Shown: positions 16,019 to 23,853 of the stretch, piece by piece
Position numbering within the stretch: the stretch's first letter is position 1
How the letters are laid out: every line of letters starts with the position of its first letter
Source of the DNA: a virus
Strand: one strand, 5' to 3'
Virus record (IMG/VR): IMGVR_UViG_3300012988_000006
Span: 1 to 54,035 of that record
Length of the DNA stretch: 54,035 nt
The notes under the pieces: model-generated
Seen by the model: only the letters and a program-made list of their open reading frames with translations
What the model was told of the DNA's origin: nothing
Databases searched by the model: none
Program-made: the position numbers and the translations under genes

Positions 16019-16783
16019 TCACCACCGATACTCGGAGTGCGGGTGGCCGTGCCCGCCGCTGGCCGGGCCGTCCAGCCCCTCCAGCGGGAGGACGATGTCG
16101 TTCAGGTACGGCAGGTCGGTGTGGCGCGTGTCACGCTCGCTCAGGGCGTACATGATGTTCTTCCACTGGTCTTCCAGCACCATCGCTCGGGGCTGCGTGA
16201 TCGGGTCCGTCTGGGCGTAGATGTACGCCGCGCGGGCCGTGATCAGGTCGGGGTAGTCGAAGTCGAGCTTCTGCTGACGCTGGTCCTCGGTGATCGGCTG
16301 GCCGAGGGCCGGCAGCGCGAACTGGCGCGGCTCGCGCATCACCGGCACCATGACGTGCAGTCCCTGCAGGCTGGCGTTGAGCGGACGAGAGAAGCGGATC
16401 GTCTGCCGGGTGACGGCGACTCGCAGCTCCGGCGTCGTAGCGTACTTACTCAGGCTCTCGCGGGGCAGGAAGTACGCCCAGAGCCGCGCCTGGCCGTAGT
16501 CGTCACAGAGAGTGACGGCGTCGTCGTTCATCAGGCGCGTGCGGAGCGAGCCGACGAGCTCGAACTCCTGGTCGCCCGTGCGGACGGTGCCGACCTCCTC
16601 CCGGTCGGAGTAGTAGCTCCACTCGTTCTCGAGGGCAGTGAGGCGCAGCGCGCGGTTGATCGTCCGCGCGAGGACGATGTACCGGTCGCTCTGCGGCGTG
16701 TACTGCAGGTCGAGCCCGGTGAGGATCGCGTTGACCTCCGCGACCGCGTCATCGAGCGAGAGTGCGACGTTGTTGTTGACCAT
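16019..16783 (-). CDS. Tail tubular protein A / head-to-tail adaptor (254 aa)
   Basis: The N-terminal helical pattern (SLDDAVAEVNAILTGLDL, then ARTINRALRLTALENEWSYY) is typical of podovirus gp11-like adaptor (gatekeeper) proteins that join portal to nozzle. The start was chosen as ATG 16783, which has GAGGAAG at 6 nt and overlaps the upstream stop as TGATG; two GTG codons just upstream are possible alternatives. It lies immediately before the nozzle gene, as in T7-like phages. The C-terminus (PASGGHGHPHSEYRW) is His-rich. Confidence 0.75.
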   Translation of the reverse strand: MVNNNVALSLDDAVAEVNAILTGLDLQYTPQSDRYIVLARTINRALRLTALENEWSYYSDREEVGTVRTGDQEFELVGSLRTRLMNDDAVTLCDDYGQARLWAYFLPRESLSKYATTPELRVAVTRQTIRFSRPLNASLQGLHVMVPVMREPRQFALPALGQPITEDQRQQKLDFDYPDLITARAAYIYAQTDPITQPRAMVLEDQWKNIMYALSERDTRHTDLPYLNDIVLPLEGLDGPASGGHGHPHSEYRW

Positions 16784-17781
16784 CACCACTTCCTCAGGGT
16801 TGCGCCCTCGGCCTTCTTGGGCGGGGCGCCGAGGTTCACCACCGCAGCCTTGTTGCTGGTGGTGAGGGCCTTCTCCTGCTCCTTGCCCTTACCCTCCCAC
16901 TCGGTCCAGCCAGCCGGGAGGCCCTGGCGGGTGTACGCGCCGGCGGCGGCCTTCGCAGCCTCGTCGGCGGCGTTGCCGTACAGCTTGTTGTACTTCTCGC
17001 TGGACTCGCTGTCGACGTTCGTGTTGCTGTTCTCGATGTTCTGGATCTGGGTCCAGGTGTCGGCTGTCTGGTTGTAGTAGTTCTGGAACGCGCTCTCCCG
17101 GTCACTCTCCTTCTGGTTGAAGAGGTTGGAGCGACTGGTGGACACGTCGGTGTTCATTCCACTGATGGCCGAGTTGATCGAGCGCACCGTGTCGAAGTAG
17201 CTGCGAGCGTTCTCGCTCTGGTTCGCGTCGAAGTTGCGGAACGCCTGCATCTGCGTTCGGAGCAGGTCCGTCTCGCCGGCGCCCTGCAGGGCCGCCTGCT
17301 CCAGCAGGTCGCTGCGCTCGCGGACGGCGTTGCGGACGTTGGCCGAGCTCGTGTCGGCCTCGCTCTTGTCGTTGTCGCTCGCGCTGGTGAGGAGGTTCTT
17401 CAGGTTGAGGCTGTAGTTCGCGAGCAGCGTCGAGTCAGCGTCGGAGAACGCCCGCTCGATGTTGCCGAGCTTGGCGTCGCGCGCTGCAGCGAACGAGCCG
17501 AGCAGCTTGTACTGCCCCTCCGCGAGGTCCCTCGTTGCCTGGTTGGCAGCTCGCGAGCGGCTCTTGCCCTCCGCGTTCGCCCGAGCTGCCGCAGCGTTTG
17601 CGGCGTTCTGGGCGATCTGCTCCGGCGTCGGCCCCGACGGCGTCGTTGCCCCCGGCGCCGGGGCGACGAACGGTCGCGACCCGCTGGGGGCGACGGGGGT
17701 GTAGACGGCGGTGATCACCGAGTTTGCTCGCTTGGCCTTGGCCGGGGCCTTCGCCCAGTCACCGACTGCTGTGAGCGCCAT
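16783..17781 (-). CDS. Probable internal virion / ejection protein (332 aa)
   Basis: The protein is almost entirely helical and Ala/Asn/Ser-rich with long coiled-coil-like stretches (AAARANAEGKSRSRAANQAT; AFQNYYNQTADTWTQIQNIE), beginning with a proline-rich linker. In podoviruses such helical proteins encoded next to adaptor and nozzle are internal core or ejection proteins. No specific family can be named. It begins at ATG 17781 with GGAGGC upstream, and its stop overlaps the adaptor start. Confidence 0.65.
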   Translation of the reverse strand: MALTAVGDWAKAPAKAKRANSVITAVYTPVAPSGSRPFVAPAPGATTPSGPTPEQIAQNAANAAAARANAEGKSRSRAANQATRDLAEGQYKLLGSFAAARDAKLGNIERAFSDADSTLLANYSLNLKNLLTSASDNDKSEADTSSANVRNAVRERSDLLEQAALQGAGETDLLRTQMQAFRNFDANQSENARSYFDTVRSINSAISGMNTDVSTSRSNLFNQKESDRESAFQNYYNQTADTWTQIQNIENSNTNVDSESSEKYNKLYGNAADEAAKAAAGAYTRQGLPAGWTEWEGKGKEQEKALTTSNKAAVVNLGAPPKKAEGATLRKW

Positions 17782-17782
17782 G

Positions 17783-18883
17783 TCAGCCTCCGAAGTATCG
17801 CTGGCGGAACTCGGCGCTGCTCATGTAGCTCGCGTCGCCGGAGCCGATGCCCGTCGCCGCGTAGTCAGCCTGCTTCAGCCGAGTGTCGAAGTAGTTGTAG
17901 ATCGTGTTGGTGTCGAGGCCGGGGAACTCGCTGGAGAGTCCCTGCAGCCAGGTGCCGAGCTCGGCGTCGGTGACTGGCTCCGCCAGGTCGTTGCGACCGA
18001 GGAAGTCGTAGAGCTGCGAGAGGGCCTGGCTCTCCTCGCTCGCCGGGTTGTACGCCGCCGAGGGGGTCGCTCCCCGCGCGCGGTCGAGGAGGCTCTGCCC
18101 GGCCTCGAGCGCCTTCGGGACGGCGGAGAGGGTCGCCTTGCCGTAGTCGTCCATCGCGGCAGCTCGGGTCCCGAGACGGTTGCCGCCACCGATGGTCGCC
18201 AGGTCAGCCTCGGTCGCGAGGGCCTGGCCGTTGAGGTAGTTGTCGAGGTCGCCGTACTTGCTCTTGATGCCGAGCTGCTCCAGGACGCTCACCGTCTCCG
18301 GGGCCACGACCGAGCCGCCCGCGCCGGGGCCGCTGCCGAAGAGCTTCTTGATGCGACCGTCGTACTCAGCGTCGCTCGTCGTCTCGCCCTTGGCGACGTC
18401 TGCCTTCACGGCGCCGCTGATCGCGGTGTTCGCGTCGACGGCCGCGCGCTGCTGCGGGCTGAGTGCGTCGTACTGCTCCCACGAGAGCTCCTTGGGGACA
18501 TAGACCGAGTTGGCCCGCCCACCCGCGAGCGCCCGGCTGATGGACTGTCGAGCGACGCCCCGCTGCTCCTCGGCGTCGCGCTCCTTCGGGGGTCGCGAGT
18601 CGGCGGCTGCCTTGGCGGCGTCCTGCCTGCTGGAGCCGAGCGGGACGACGCGACGAGGGTCCGTCTGCGTGGGCTGCTTCTGCCCGGAGCGGACGTAGCC
18701 CGCGTCGCGAGGGGAGCCGGGCGAGCTCACCCGGGCGTTGGGAGCGTCGAAGCCTCCACCGCCCGGGCGAGACCGAGACCCGCCACCTCCTTCGCCGGCA
18801 GGAGGCTGACCGGTGCTCGTCCCCGCAGCTCGTTGTGCCGCGCGGCGGGCCTCGTAGTCCCGCTGCCACTTGTTGAGTGCCAC
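17783..18883 (-). CDS. Unknown structural protein with disordered N-terminus (366 aa)
   Basis: The GTG start at 18883 is preceded by AGGAGGCAACC and a nearby promoter-like TAGAAT. About 120 N-terminal residues are Gly/Arg/Pro-rich and probably disordered (GEGGGGSRSRPGGGG); the rest is helical with Asp/Tyr-rich segments (LYDFLGRNDLAEPVTDAEL; then a tail ending FRQRYFGG). It lies between the holin and the ejection-like gene. A virion-internal or tail-associated role is inferred from position. Confidence 0.7.
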   Translation of the reverse strand: MALNKWQRDYEARRAAQRAAGTSTGQPPAGEGGGGSRSRPGGGGFDAPNARVSSPGSPRDAGYVRSGQKQPTQTDPRRVVPLGSSRQDAAKAAADSRPPKERDAEEQRGVARQSISRALAGGRANSVYVPKELSWEQYDALSPQQRAAVDANTAISGAVKADVAKGETTSDAEYDGRIKKLFGSGPGAGGSVVAPETVSVLEQLGIKSKYGDLDNYLNGQALATEADLATIGGGNRLGTRAAAMDDYGKATLSAVPKALEAGQSLLDRARGATPSAAYNPASEESQALSQLYDFLGRNDLAEPVTDAELGTWLQGLSSEFPGLDTNTIYNYFDTRLKQADYAATGIGSGDASYMSSAEFRQRYFGG

Positions 18884-18907
18884 GGTTGCCTCCTGATCTA
18901 CAGTCTA

Positions 18908-18935
18908 ATTCTAGCGTGCCGCGTCAGAACTTCGC
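18908..18935 (-). promoter_or_regulatory. Candidate late promoter, GCGAAGTT-N14-TAGAAT
   Basis: TAGAAT (18908-18913) lies 14 nt downstream of GCGAAGTT (18928-18935) on the minus strand, the same 14-nt spacing as the element before the giant gene. The leader to the GTG at 18883 is about 18 nt and contains AGGAGG. It would start transcription inside the end of the holin gene. Confidence 0.5.
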
Positions 18936-19175
18936 GCGGTTGGGAGTGGCGTACACTCCGCCGAAGAGTGTGCCGGCCGCCACGAGCGTGCCCGTGCCGA
19001 TCACCGTCCACTCGACGGGAGTGATCACGTTGTCGCCGGTCAGGGCGACGGTCAGGCCGCTGAGGAACGCGACACCGATACCGATCGCACCGGCGACCCA
19101 CGCCTTGGCGGCGGTGGTCTTGGTGTTGTCGACGATCTCGGCGACCTCGCTGCGAGTGAGGGGGATGTTGGTCAT
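18924..19175 (-). CDS. Holin, phage r1t type (83 aa)
   Basis: Two transmembrane helices (AWVAGAIGIGVAFLSGLTVAL and WTVIGTGTLVAAGTLFGGVY) are separated by a short turn containing TGDNVITPVEW, and the protein ends in YATPNRAKF. This TxxEW and PN layout is that of the r1t-like holin family widespread in actinophages. It forms the lesion in the cytoplasmic membrane that releases the endolysin and sets lysis timing. The start ATG overlaps the upstream coiled-coil membrane gene by 4 nt. It belongs to a four-gene lysis cluster. Confidence 0.85.
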   Translation of the reverse strand: MTNIPLTRSEVAEIVDNTKTTAAKAWVAGAIGIGVAFLSGLTVALTGDNVITPVEWTVIGTGTLVAAGTLFGGVYATPNRAKF

Positions 19176-19585
19176 GATGTCTTCCTTTCGATGGGTCCGG
19201 TGGATGTCTTGGCGGGGTAGTCGACGAGGTGGGCGAGCCCGAGTTTCTTCAGGAGAGGTGTCGGGAGCGGCGGAATGGGTCCCAGTCTACCGCGAATGTC
19301 CCACAGCCACAGCTGCGTGAAGAACGCGCGGAGAGCCTCGTGGGTCTCATCCTGCTCCTTCTTGAGCTTCTCGAGCTCGTCTCGAATCGGCTTCACAGCC
19401 TTCTCGATCTGCTCCGCGATGTACTTCGCGAGCTCGTTCGCGTCCTCGAATCTCTCCGAGAGCGCCACCTGGCGCTGGGCCTCCGCCTCGACATTGTCCT
19501 TCTTGCGCGATCGGAGCCACACCCACAGTCCGCCTCCAGCGGCGGTGGCGAGTCCGATGAGCGCGACGATGACACCCTCACTCAT
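19172..19585 (-). CDS. Membrane-anchored coiled-coil lysis accessory protein (137 aa)
   Basis: An N-terminal transmembrane helix (VIVALIGLATAAGGGLWVWL) is followed by basic residues, a long charged coiled coil (about residues 35-90) and a Pro/Leu-rich tail. This i-spanin-like topology, with the gene between holin and endolysin, suggests a lysis accessory or second holin; the exact class is uncertain, since a monoderm or mycolate host would not need a classical spanin pair. ATG 19585 overlaps the preceding gene. Confidence 0.65.
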   Translation of the reverse strand: MSEGVIVALIGLATAAGGGLWVWLRSRKKDNVEAEAQRQVALSERFEDANELAKYIAEQIEKAVKPIRDELEKLKKEQDETHEALRAFFTQLWLWDIRGRLGPIPPLPTPLLKKLGLAHLVDYPAKTSTGPIERKTS

Positions 19586-20072
19586 TTCTCAGCTGGTTCA
19601 CTCTCTCTTGGACCTTCCGCTTGAAGTCCCGCCGGAGCAGGATATCGATGCGGGAGAGCGCTAGTGGTAGTCCAAAAGCCAGCATAGAGACAACGAACCA
19701 GTTCGGGGCTTCTCGAGAGGCGAGCTGCTCGGGCGAGGGAAACAGGAGGATGGAGCACATGTAGCTGACGATGAGCCCGATGAGGGCGGTCTTGGCGGCG
19801 ATCTCCAGCTTCCACAACTGCTCGAAGCTGACGCTGACGAGGCATGCGGCTGCGATGAAGATCAGGAGGAGACCTAGAACGTCGGTGACATCACCGAAGA
19901 TCCGGTCGAGGATCCGCGACCCAAACGCGATCGCGGTGATGCCCGCAGACATGGCGATGAGGTCATACACCGGCAGCCAGAACCGCTCGAGTACTCGGTA
20001 CTCCGACTGGACATCCTTCAGGGAGGAAGGATGCCACACGCTCGCGCGATACAGCTGCCGGTGCAGACGCAC
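19578..20072 (-). CDS. Multi-pass membrane protein in lysis cluster (164 aa)
   Basis: About four hydrophobic segments are visible (LIAMSAGITAIAFGS; VLGLLLIFIAAACLVSVSF; ALIGLIVSYMCSILLF; WFVVSMLAFGLPLAL), with a basic N-terminus and a basic C-terminal tail. It starts at GTG 20072, 1 nt after the endolysin stop codon. Four-pass proteins beside holin and endolysin genes can be holin-like or antiholin-like; no family is recognised. Confidence 0.7.
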   Translation of the reverse strand: MRLHRQLYRASVWHPSSLKDVQSEYRVLERFWLPVYDLIAMSAGITAIAFGSRILDRIFGDVTDVLGLLLIFIAAACLVSVSFEQLWKLEIAAKTALIGLIVSYMCSILLFPSPEQLASREAPNWFVVSMLAFGLPLALSRIDILLRRDFKRKVQERVNQLRNE

Positions 20073-20073
20073 G

Positions 20074-20769
20074 TCAGACCCCGGCTTGCTTGTGGAACGC
20101 GAGCCAGTTCTTGTTCTCGGCAGTGGCCCACGACTGGCGCGACCCGGGGCCGAAGTCGTGGTCGATCGCGCCCTGGTAGTTCCACTTCGCCCGGAGCCAC
20201 CGCTGCGCGGCGTCCCAGGTCTGGTTGCCGGCGATGCCGTCTTCGGCCCCCGCGCCGTAGCCGTTGCGGTTGAGGAAGCGCTGGAACGCCGTGATGGTGC
20301 CCGTGCCGGGGATGTTGTCGATCGCGCCGGTGTAGCCGTAGTTCACCTTCAGCATCGCCTGGATGCCGTACCAGCGCAGGCTCTTCGCGATGGTGCTGAC
20401 GGCCGCAGGCTGCGGGTTGTCGGCGGGCTTGGCGACGCCTCGGAACATGTAGTGGACGGGGTCCTTCGGCCCGTACCACACGAAGCCGAACTCCTGCAGC
20501 TTGGCTCGGTCACTCGTGTAGTTGTACACGTCGGCAGCGGTTCCCTGGACGTGCTCGCTGCTCTCCGCCGGATTCGCGGGAGGGTACAGGTAGGGCGGGC
20601 GGTTGTACGTGCCGCCCATGTTCCAGCGGTCGATGAGCCGCTGCTGCTCGGCCTTCGGGACGCCCGCGCGGTTGATGCGGATGGGACCGTACTTGTCCTC
20701 CAGCGCGTTCATGGCGTCGGCTGCGTCGTCACGCATCCACATGCCGGGGTGGTACTTGAGATCCTTCAT
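20074..20769 (-). CDS. Endolysin: M15 (VanY-like) peptidase plus C-terminal peptidoglycan-binding region (231 aa)
   Basis: The zinc-site motif SEHVQGTAADVY (H73, D80) with the second histidine in PVHYMF (H106) is the LAS/M15 D-Ala-D-Ala carboxypeptidase/endopeptidase signature. It cleaves peptide bonds in peptidoglycan. From about residue 120 the protein has two repeats of a PG_binding_1-like unit (TGAIDNIPGTGTITAFQRFL and QGAIDHDFGPGSRQSW), which anchor it to the wall. There is no signal peptide, so export depends on the holin. The start ATG 20769 has AAGGGAGAAC upstream. Confidence 0.88.
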   Translation of the reverse strand: MKDLKYHPGMWMRDDAADAMNALEDKYGPIRINRAGVPKAEQQRLIDRWNMGGTYNRPPYLYPPANPAESSEHVQGTAADVYNYTSDRAKLQEFGFVWYGPKDPVHYMFRGVAKPADNPQPAAVSTIAKSLRWYGIQAMLKVNYGYTGAIDNIPGTGTITAFQRFLNRNGYGAGAEDGIAGNQTWDAAQRWLRAKWNYQGAIDHDFGPGSRQSWATAENKNWLAFHKQAGV

Positions 20770-20783
20770 GGTGTTCTCCCTTG

Positions 20784-21233
20784 TTAGACGCTGCCGAAGT
20801 CTCGGAGCGCGTACTTGTTGAGCCGTCGCACGACTCGGGCGAGGGTCTTGATCGAGGATGCGGGGCTGCTGTTGATGGTCGAGTTGGTTGCGTCGATCAC
20901 CGCCTGGACGTCGAGGAGGTCCTGCCGGAGAGACGTCTCGATGTTGCTCTGGTTGGACCGACTCGCAGCAGCTGCGGACTCCTCCGGCGTCTTGTTCCGC
21001 AGTGTCCACGTCGTGATGACCGTCTTCGTCGGCTCGTCGAAGGTGTACACAGCGTCAGGCGTCTGGGTCGCCGTGTCCGCCGGGCGAGGCTGCTCAGTGA
21101 CGAGATACCAGCCTCGAGCGTTCAGGATCTCGGGGTCCATCGGGCGAAGGTCCCACCACCGGTCGTCCGCAAACACCAGCGACGGCGGCGGGCCGAAGCC
21201 GTCGACCACTGAGTTCGTAACGTGTGCCCACAT
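20784..21233 (-). CDS. Tail-fibre-associated / assembly-like protein (149 aa)
   Basis: The short N-terminal Trp/Asp-rich segment (VFADDRWWDLRPMDPEILNA) followed by WYLVTE and a helical C-terminus is a layout I associate with small proteins encoded directly after tail-fibre genes (assembly chaperones or fibre-end proteins). The family is not certain. It starts at ATG 21233 after the last fibre gene and precedes the endolysin. Confidence 0.6.
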   Translation of the reverse strand: MWAHVTNSVVDGFGPPPSLVFADDRWWDLRPMDPEILNARGWYLVTEQPRPADTATQTPDAVYTFDEPTKTVITTWTLRNKTPEESAAAASRSNQSNIETSLRQDLLDVQAVIDATNSTINSSPASSIKTLARVVRRLNKYALRDFGSV

Positions 21234-21241
21234 GTCGGCTC

Positions 21242-21892
21242 CTAGATGATTACAATGCTGGCGAGGGAGATGGGCTGCGAGGAGTTTCCGTGCGAGACGG
21301 AGACGACTAGTGCAGAGTTCGCGGTGCCGGGGTCACGCAGCGCGGCGGTGAATCCCGTCAGACCACCCTCCGAGGCGAGCTCGTAATTCTTCGTGGCGTT
21401 GCTCCAAGTGTACGACACGCTGTTGCCGGTCGTGGAGGCGGCGAGGACTGCCTGGTTCGCACCGACATTCGTCGTGACGCTGCTGGAGGTTCCACTCGTA
21501 GCGAGCGCCGACTGTGGGTCTGCCGCCCCGGTGTAGTTGAGAACATTGTAGATGCCGAGACACGCGCGAGCTTGGTCGGCGGTCAGATTGACGGTGAACG
21601 TGTAGCTGCCCGTCGGCTTCGCATCGAGCATGTAGATGGCGACGAGGCTCGAGTTCCCCCCACCGGCTGTCACGAGTGAGGTGACAGGGTCGCCGTCCCA
21701 CGTCGCCCCCGTGATGTTGTACGACAGTCCCGCGCTGAGGCCCTCTGACTGGAACACGACTGCCCGCCGCTCCCCCGCGGTCGTGGTTACCGTGAAGCTG
21801 TAGCTGCCGAGATTGTTGACGTCCTCCAGCACGGTGGAGTAGACGATGCTCAGCGCCCCGCCCCCACTGCTGTTCTGCTTCCCCGAAGCCAT
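21242..21892 (-). CDS. Beta-rich tail fibre / adhesin-like protein (216 aa)
   Basis: After a Gly/Ser-rich start (MASGKQNSSGGGALS) the protein is a Thr/Ser-rich beta-sandwich-like domain with features such as NITGATWDGDPV, IYMLDAKPTGSYTFTVNL and LGIYNVLNYTG. This arrangement is common in distal tail-fibre or adhesin modules of phages. The start is ATG 21892, 8 nt after the stop codon of the repeat fibre. It is a good candidate for host surface binding, together with the preceding fibres. Confidence 0.65.
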   Translation of the reverse strand: MASGKQNSSGGGALSIVYSTVLEDVNNLGSYSFTVTTTAGERRAVVFQSEGLSAGLSYNITGATWDGDPVTSLVTAGGGNSSLVAIYMLDAKPTGSYTFTVNLTADQARACLGIYNVLNYTGAADPQSALATSGTSSSVTTNVGANQAVLAASTTGNSVSYTWSNATKNYELASEGGLTGFTAALRDPGTANSALVVSVSHGNSSQPISLASIVII

Positions 21893-21899
21893 GATGCCG

Positions 21900-23825
21900 C
21901 TACGCAAGGTCGCCTGCCAGGGTCCAGGTGTTTGCAGCCACTTTGATGGCAGTCACGACAGACTTGTTCGCCCGCGTGACCAGGCTGGGAGTACCGTCCA
22001 CCGTCGCACCGGTTCCGTTTACGAAGGTCGCCATGCCTGCGCCCCGGACCTGAAAGTCGATCGAGCCGCCGACGGGGATTGCGACATCGGAGTCTTGGGG
22101 CATGGTCACGGTGATCGGGGAGGCGTTCGTCAGAGTCACGAATTTTCCCTCGTCCGTCAGGACGGGAGTGTACGTCGTCCCCGTCTGCGCGTTCACACCG
22201 ACGTAACGGTTGGCGGGCCCCCACTTGACGCCTGTCGCCTGGGTGGAGTCTGCGGTGAGCACCTGGCCGTCGGTCCCGACTGCAACGGCTGTCTCCGTGG
22301 ATGCAGCCGTCCCGACGAGGATCGAACCCTTCGCCGAGTAGTCCGCAAAGCGGACGTAGCGGGAGTCGGCGGTGGTGAGGTTGACCGCGTGTGCAGCGAG
22401 AGTGGCATTGCCCACCGAGAGATTCGCGTTGCCGTCTCGCCGGGGGAGAGAGGCGGCAGTGGCGCTCGAGGTGGTCGCCTCCCACTTGACTCCGCCGGAC
22501 TGCGACGAGTCGGCGACGAGAACGTTCGTGTTGGATCCGACAGTCGTGAGTGCGATCGAGTTCGCCCCGGCGCCCGTCACGAGCTGCCCCTTGGCGCCGT
22601 ACGTCGAGAGGCCCATCGTCTCGGAGGTCTTCGTCACCCAGGTATCCGTCGCCGTCTTCACGAGGCGGGCGGACGCGTTCAGTGGCAGGATCTGGATGTT
22701 CCCGAGCAGCGTGACGCCGGCGCCGGGAGTCAGAGTGACGGGGCCCGTTCCGATGTTGGCAACTTCGACCTCCGTCCCGGTGCTGAACGCGACGGAGGAG
22801 TTCGGCGGGACCGTCAGTGTCGAGGCCGCCGCGTTACTCATCGTGACGAGCTTGCCGCGATCCGCGAGGACCAGGGTGTACGCGGTGCCGGTCTGCGCGT
22901 TGATGCCCAGCAGGAGGCCGCGCGTCGTCTGCACCATCGCGGTCGTCGCGAGCTGGGTCGTGTTGGTCGACGAGGATGCGGTCGGCGCGACGGGGGTGCC
23001 AGTGAGCGAGGGGCTCGCGAGGGGCGCGTAGCCCTGGCCCTTCACGAACGCGGTCGTCGCGACGTTGGTGCTGTTGTCCGTCACCGTCATAGTCGGGGCG
23101 ATGACGGTGCCGGTGAACGTCGGGCTCGCGAGCGGCGCGTAGCCCTGTCCCATCACGAACGCGGTCGTCGCGAGCTGGGTCGTGTTGGTGTTGACCGCCG
23201 CCGTGGGCGCGGTCGGAACGCCGGTGAACGCGGGCGAGTCGAGGGGTGCTCCGCCGCCTCCAGAGCCGTAGCCCTGGCCCTTGACCCACGCCGTCGTCGC
23301 GAGCGTGGTGGAGTTGTCAGCGAGCGAGGCAGTCGGGGCCGTCGGAGTGCCGGTGAGCGCGGGGCTCGCGAGCGGTGCGTACCCTTGCGCCTTCACGAAG
23401 GCGGTCGTCGCGATCTGAGTCGTGTTGGTCGCCGCCGCTGCAGTCGGGGCGGTGGGCGTGCCAGTGAACGCGGGGCTCGCGAGCGAAGCCTTGAGTGTCA
23501 GCCCCGGGACGGTCGGAGAGGCCGCCGTCCCACCGAGATCTCCGGAGAGCTGCACGACACCCTTGCTGCTGACGGTGGCGTCGGCGACAGCTCCCGACGC
23601 CGCTGCCCACTTCAGCCCCGTGGGTGACGCGGCGTCGGCAGTGAGGACCTGGCCGTCCGTGCCGCTGGAGAGCGTGGAGTACGCCGCCGCGCCGGTGCCC
23701 GCGAGGAGCACGCCCTTCGCGGTGTAGTTGACGCGCTTGACGAAGTCGGCGGCGAGCCGCGTCTCGACCCGGGGCGGGAAGAGCTCGTCGTCATCTACGC
23801 CCAGTCGCTTGAATGGTCCGGCCAT
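21900..23825 (-). CDS. Tail fibre with five tandem repeat units (641 aa)
   Basis: The N-terminus (AGPFKRLGVDDDELFPP) is followed by fibre-type repeats: residues about 115-298 hold five units of 37-43 aa beginning LASPAFTGTPTAPTA and containing TTQIATTAFVK, a pattern seen in side tail fibres of many phages. Two copies of an NAQTGT(A/T)YT...LVTMSNA-type beta domain follow, one near residue 310 and one near the C-terminus. The start was set at ATG 23825 (SD GGAGG 7 nt upstream); a GTG 3 nt earlier is an alternative. A candidate TATAAT lies just upstream. Confidence 0.85.
   Translation of the reverse strand: MAGPFKRLGVDDDELFPPRVETRLAADFVKRVNYTAKGVLLAGTGAAAYSTLSSGTDGQVLTADAASPTGLKWAAASGAVADATVSSKGVVQLSGDLGGTAASPTVPGLTLKASLASPAFTGTPTAPTAAAATNTTQIATTAFVKAQGYAPLASPALTGTPTAPTASLADNSTTLATTAWVKGQGYGSGGGGAPLDSPAFTGVPTAPTAAVNTNTTQLATTAFVMGQGYAPLASPTFTGTVIAPTMTVTDNSTNVATTAFVKGQGYAPLASPSLTGTPVAPTASSSTNTTQLATTAMVQTTRGLLLGINAQTGTAYTLVLADRGKLVTMSNAAASTLTVPPNSSVAFSTGTEVEVANIGTGPVTLTPGAGVTLLGNIQILPLNASARLVKTATDTWVTKTSETMGLSTYGAKGQLVTGAGANSIALTTVGSNTNVLVADSSQSGGVKWEATTSSATAASLPRRDGNANLSVGNATLAAHAVNLTTADSRYVRFADYSAKGSILVGTAASTETAVAVGTDGQVLTADSTQATGVKWGPANRYVGVNAQTGTTYTPVLTDEGKFVTLTNASPITVTMPQDSDVAIPVGGSIDFQVRGAGMATFVNGTGATVDGTPSLVTRANKSVVTAIKVAANTWTLAGDLA
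22932..23483 (-). repeat. Five tandem protein-coding repeats in the tail-fibre gene
   Basis: Five degenerate units of about 111-129 nt encode LASPxxTGTP..APTA followed by (T/S)TxxATTA(F/W/M)V; one unit carries a six-residue GSGGGG insertion. The repeats are visible at both DNA and protein level and probably form a repetitive fibre shaft that can vary in length by recombination. Confidence 0.8.
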
Positions 23826-23842
23826 CACGCCTCCTCCAGTCG

Positions 23843-23848
23843 ATTATA
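23843..23848 (-). promoter_or_regulatory. Candidate -10 TATAAT upstream of the repeat fibre gene
   Basis: A perfect TATAAT on the minus strand lies 17 nt before ATG 23825 with GGAGGAGG between them. No recognisable -35 and no GCGAAACC element is present, so it is weaker evidence than the other late boxes. Confidence 0.35.
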
Positions 23849-23853
23849 CCCGG

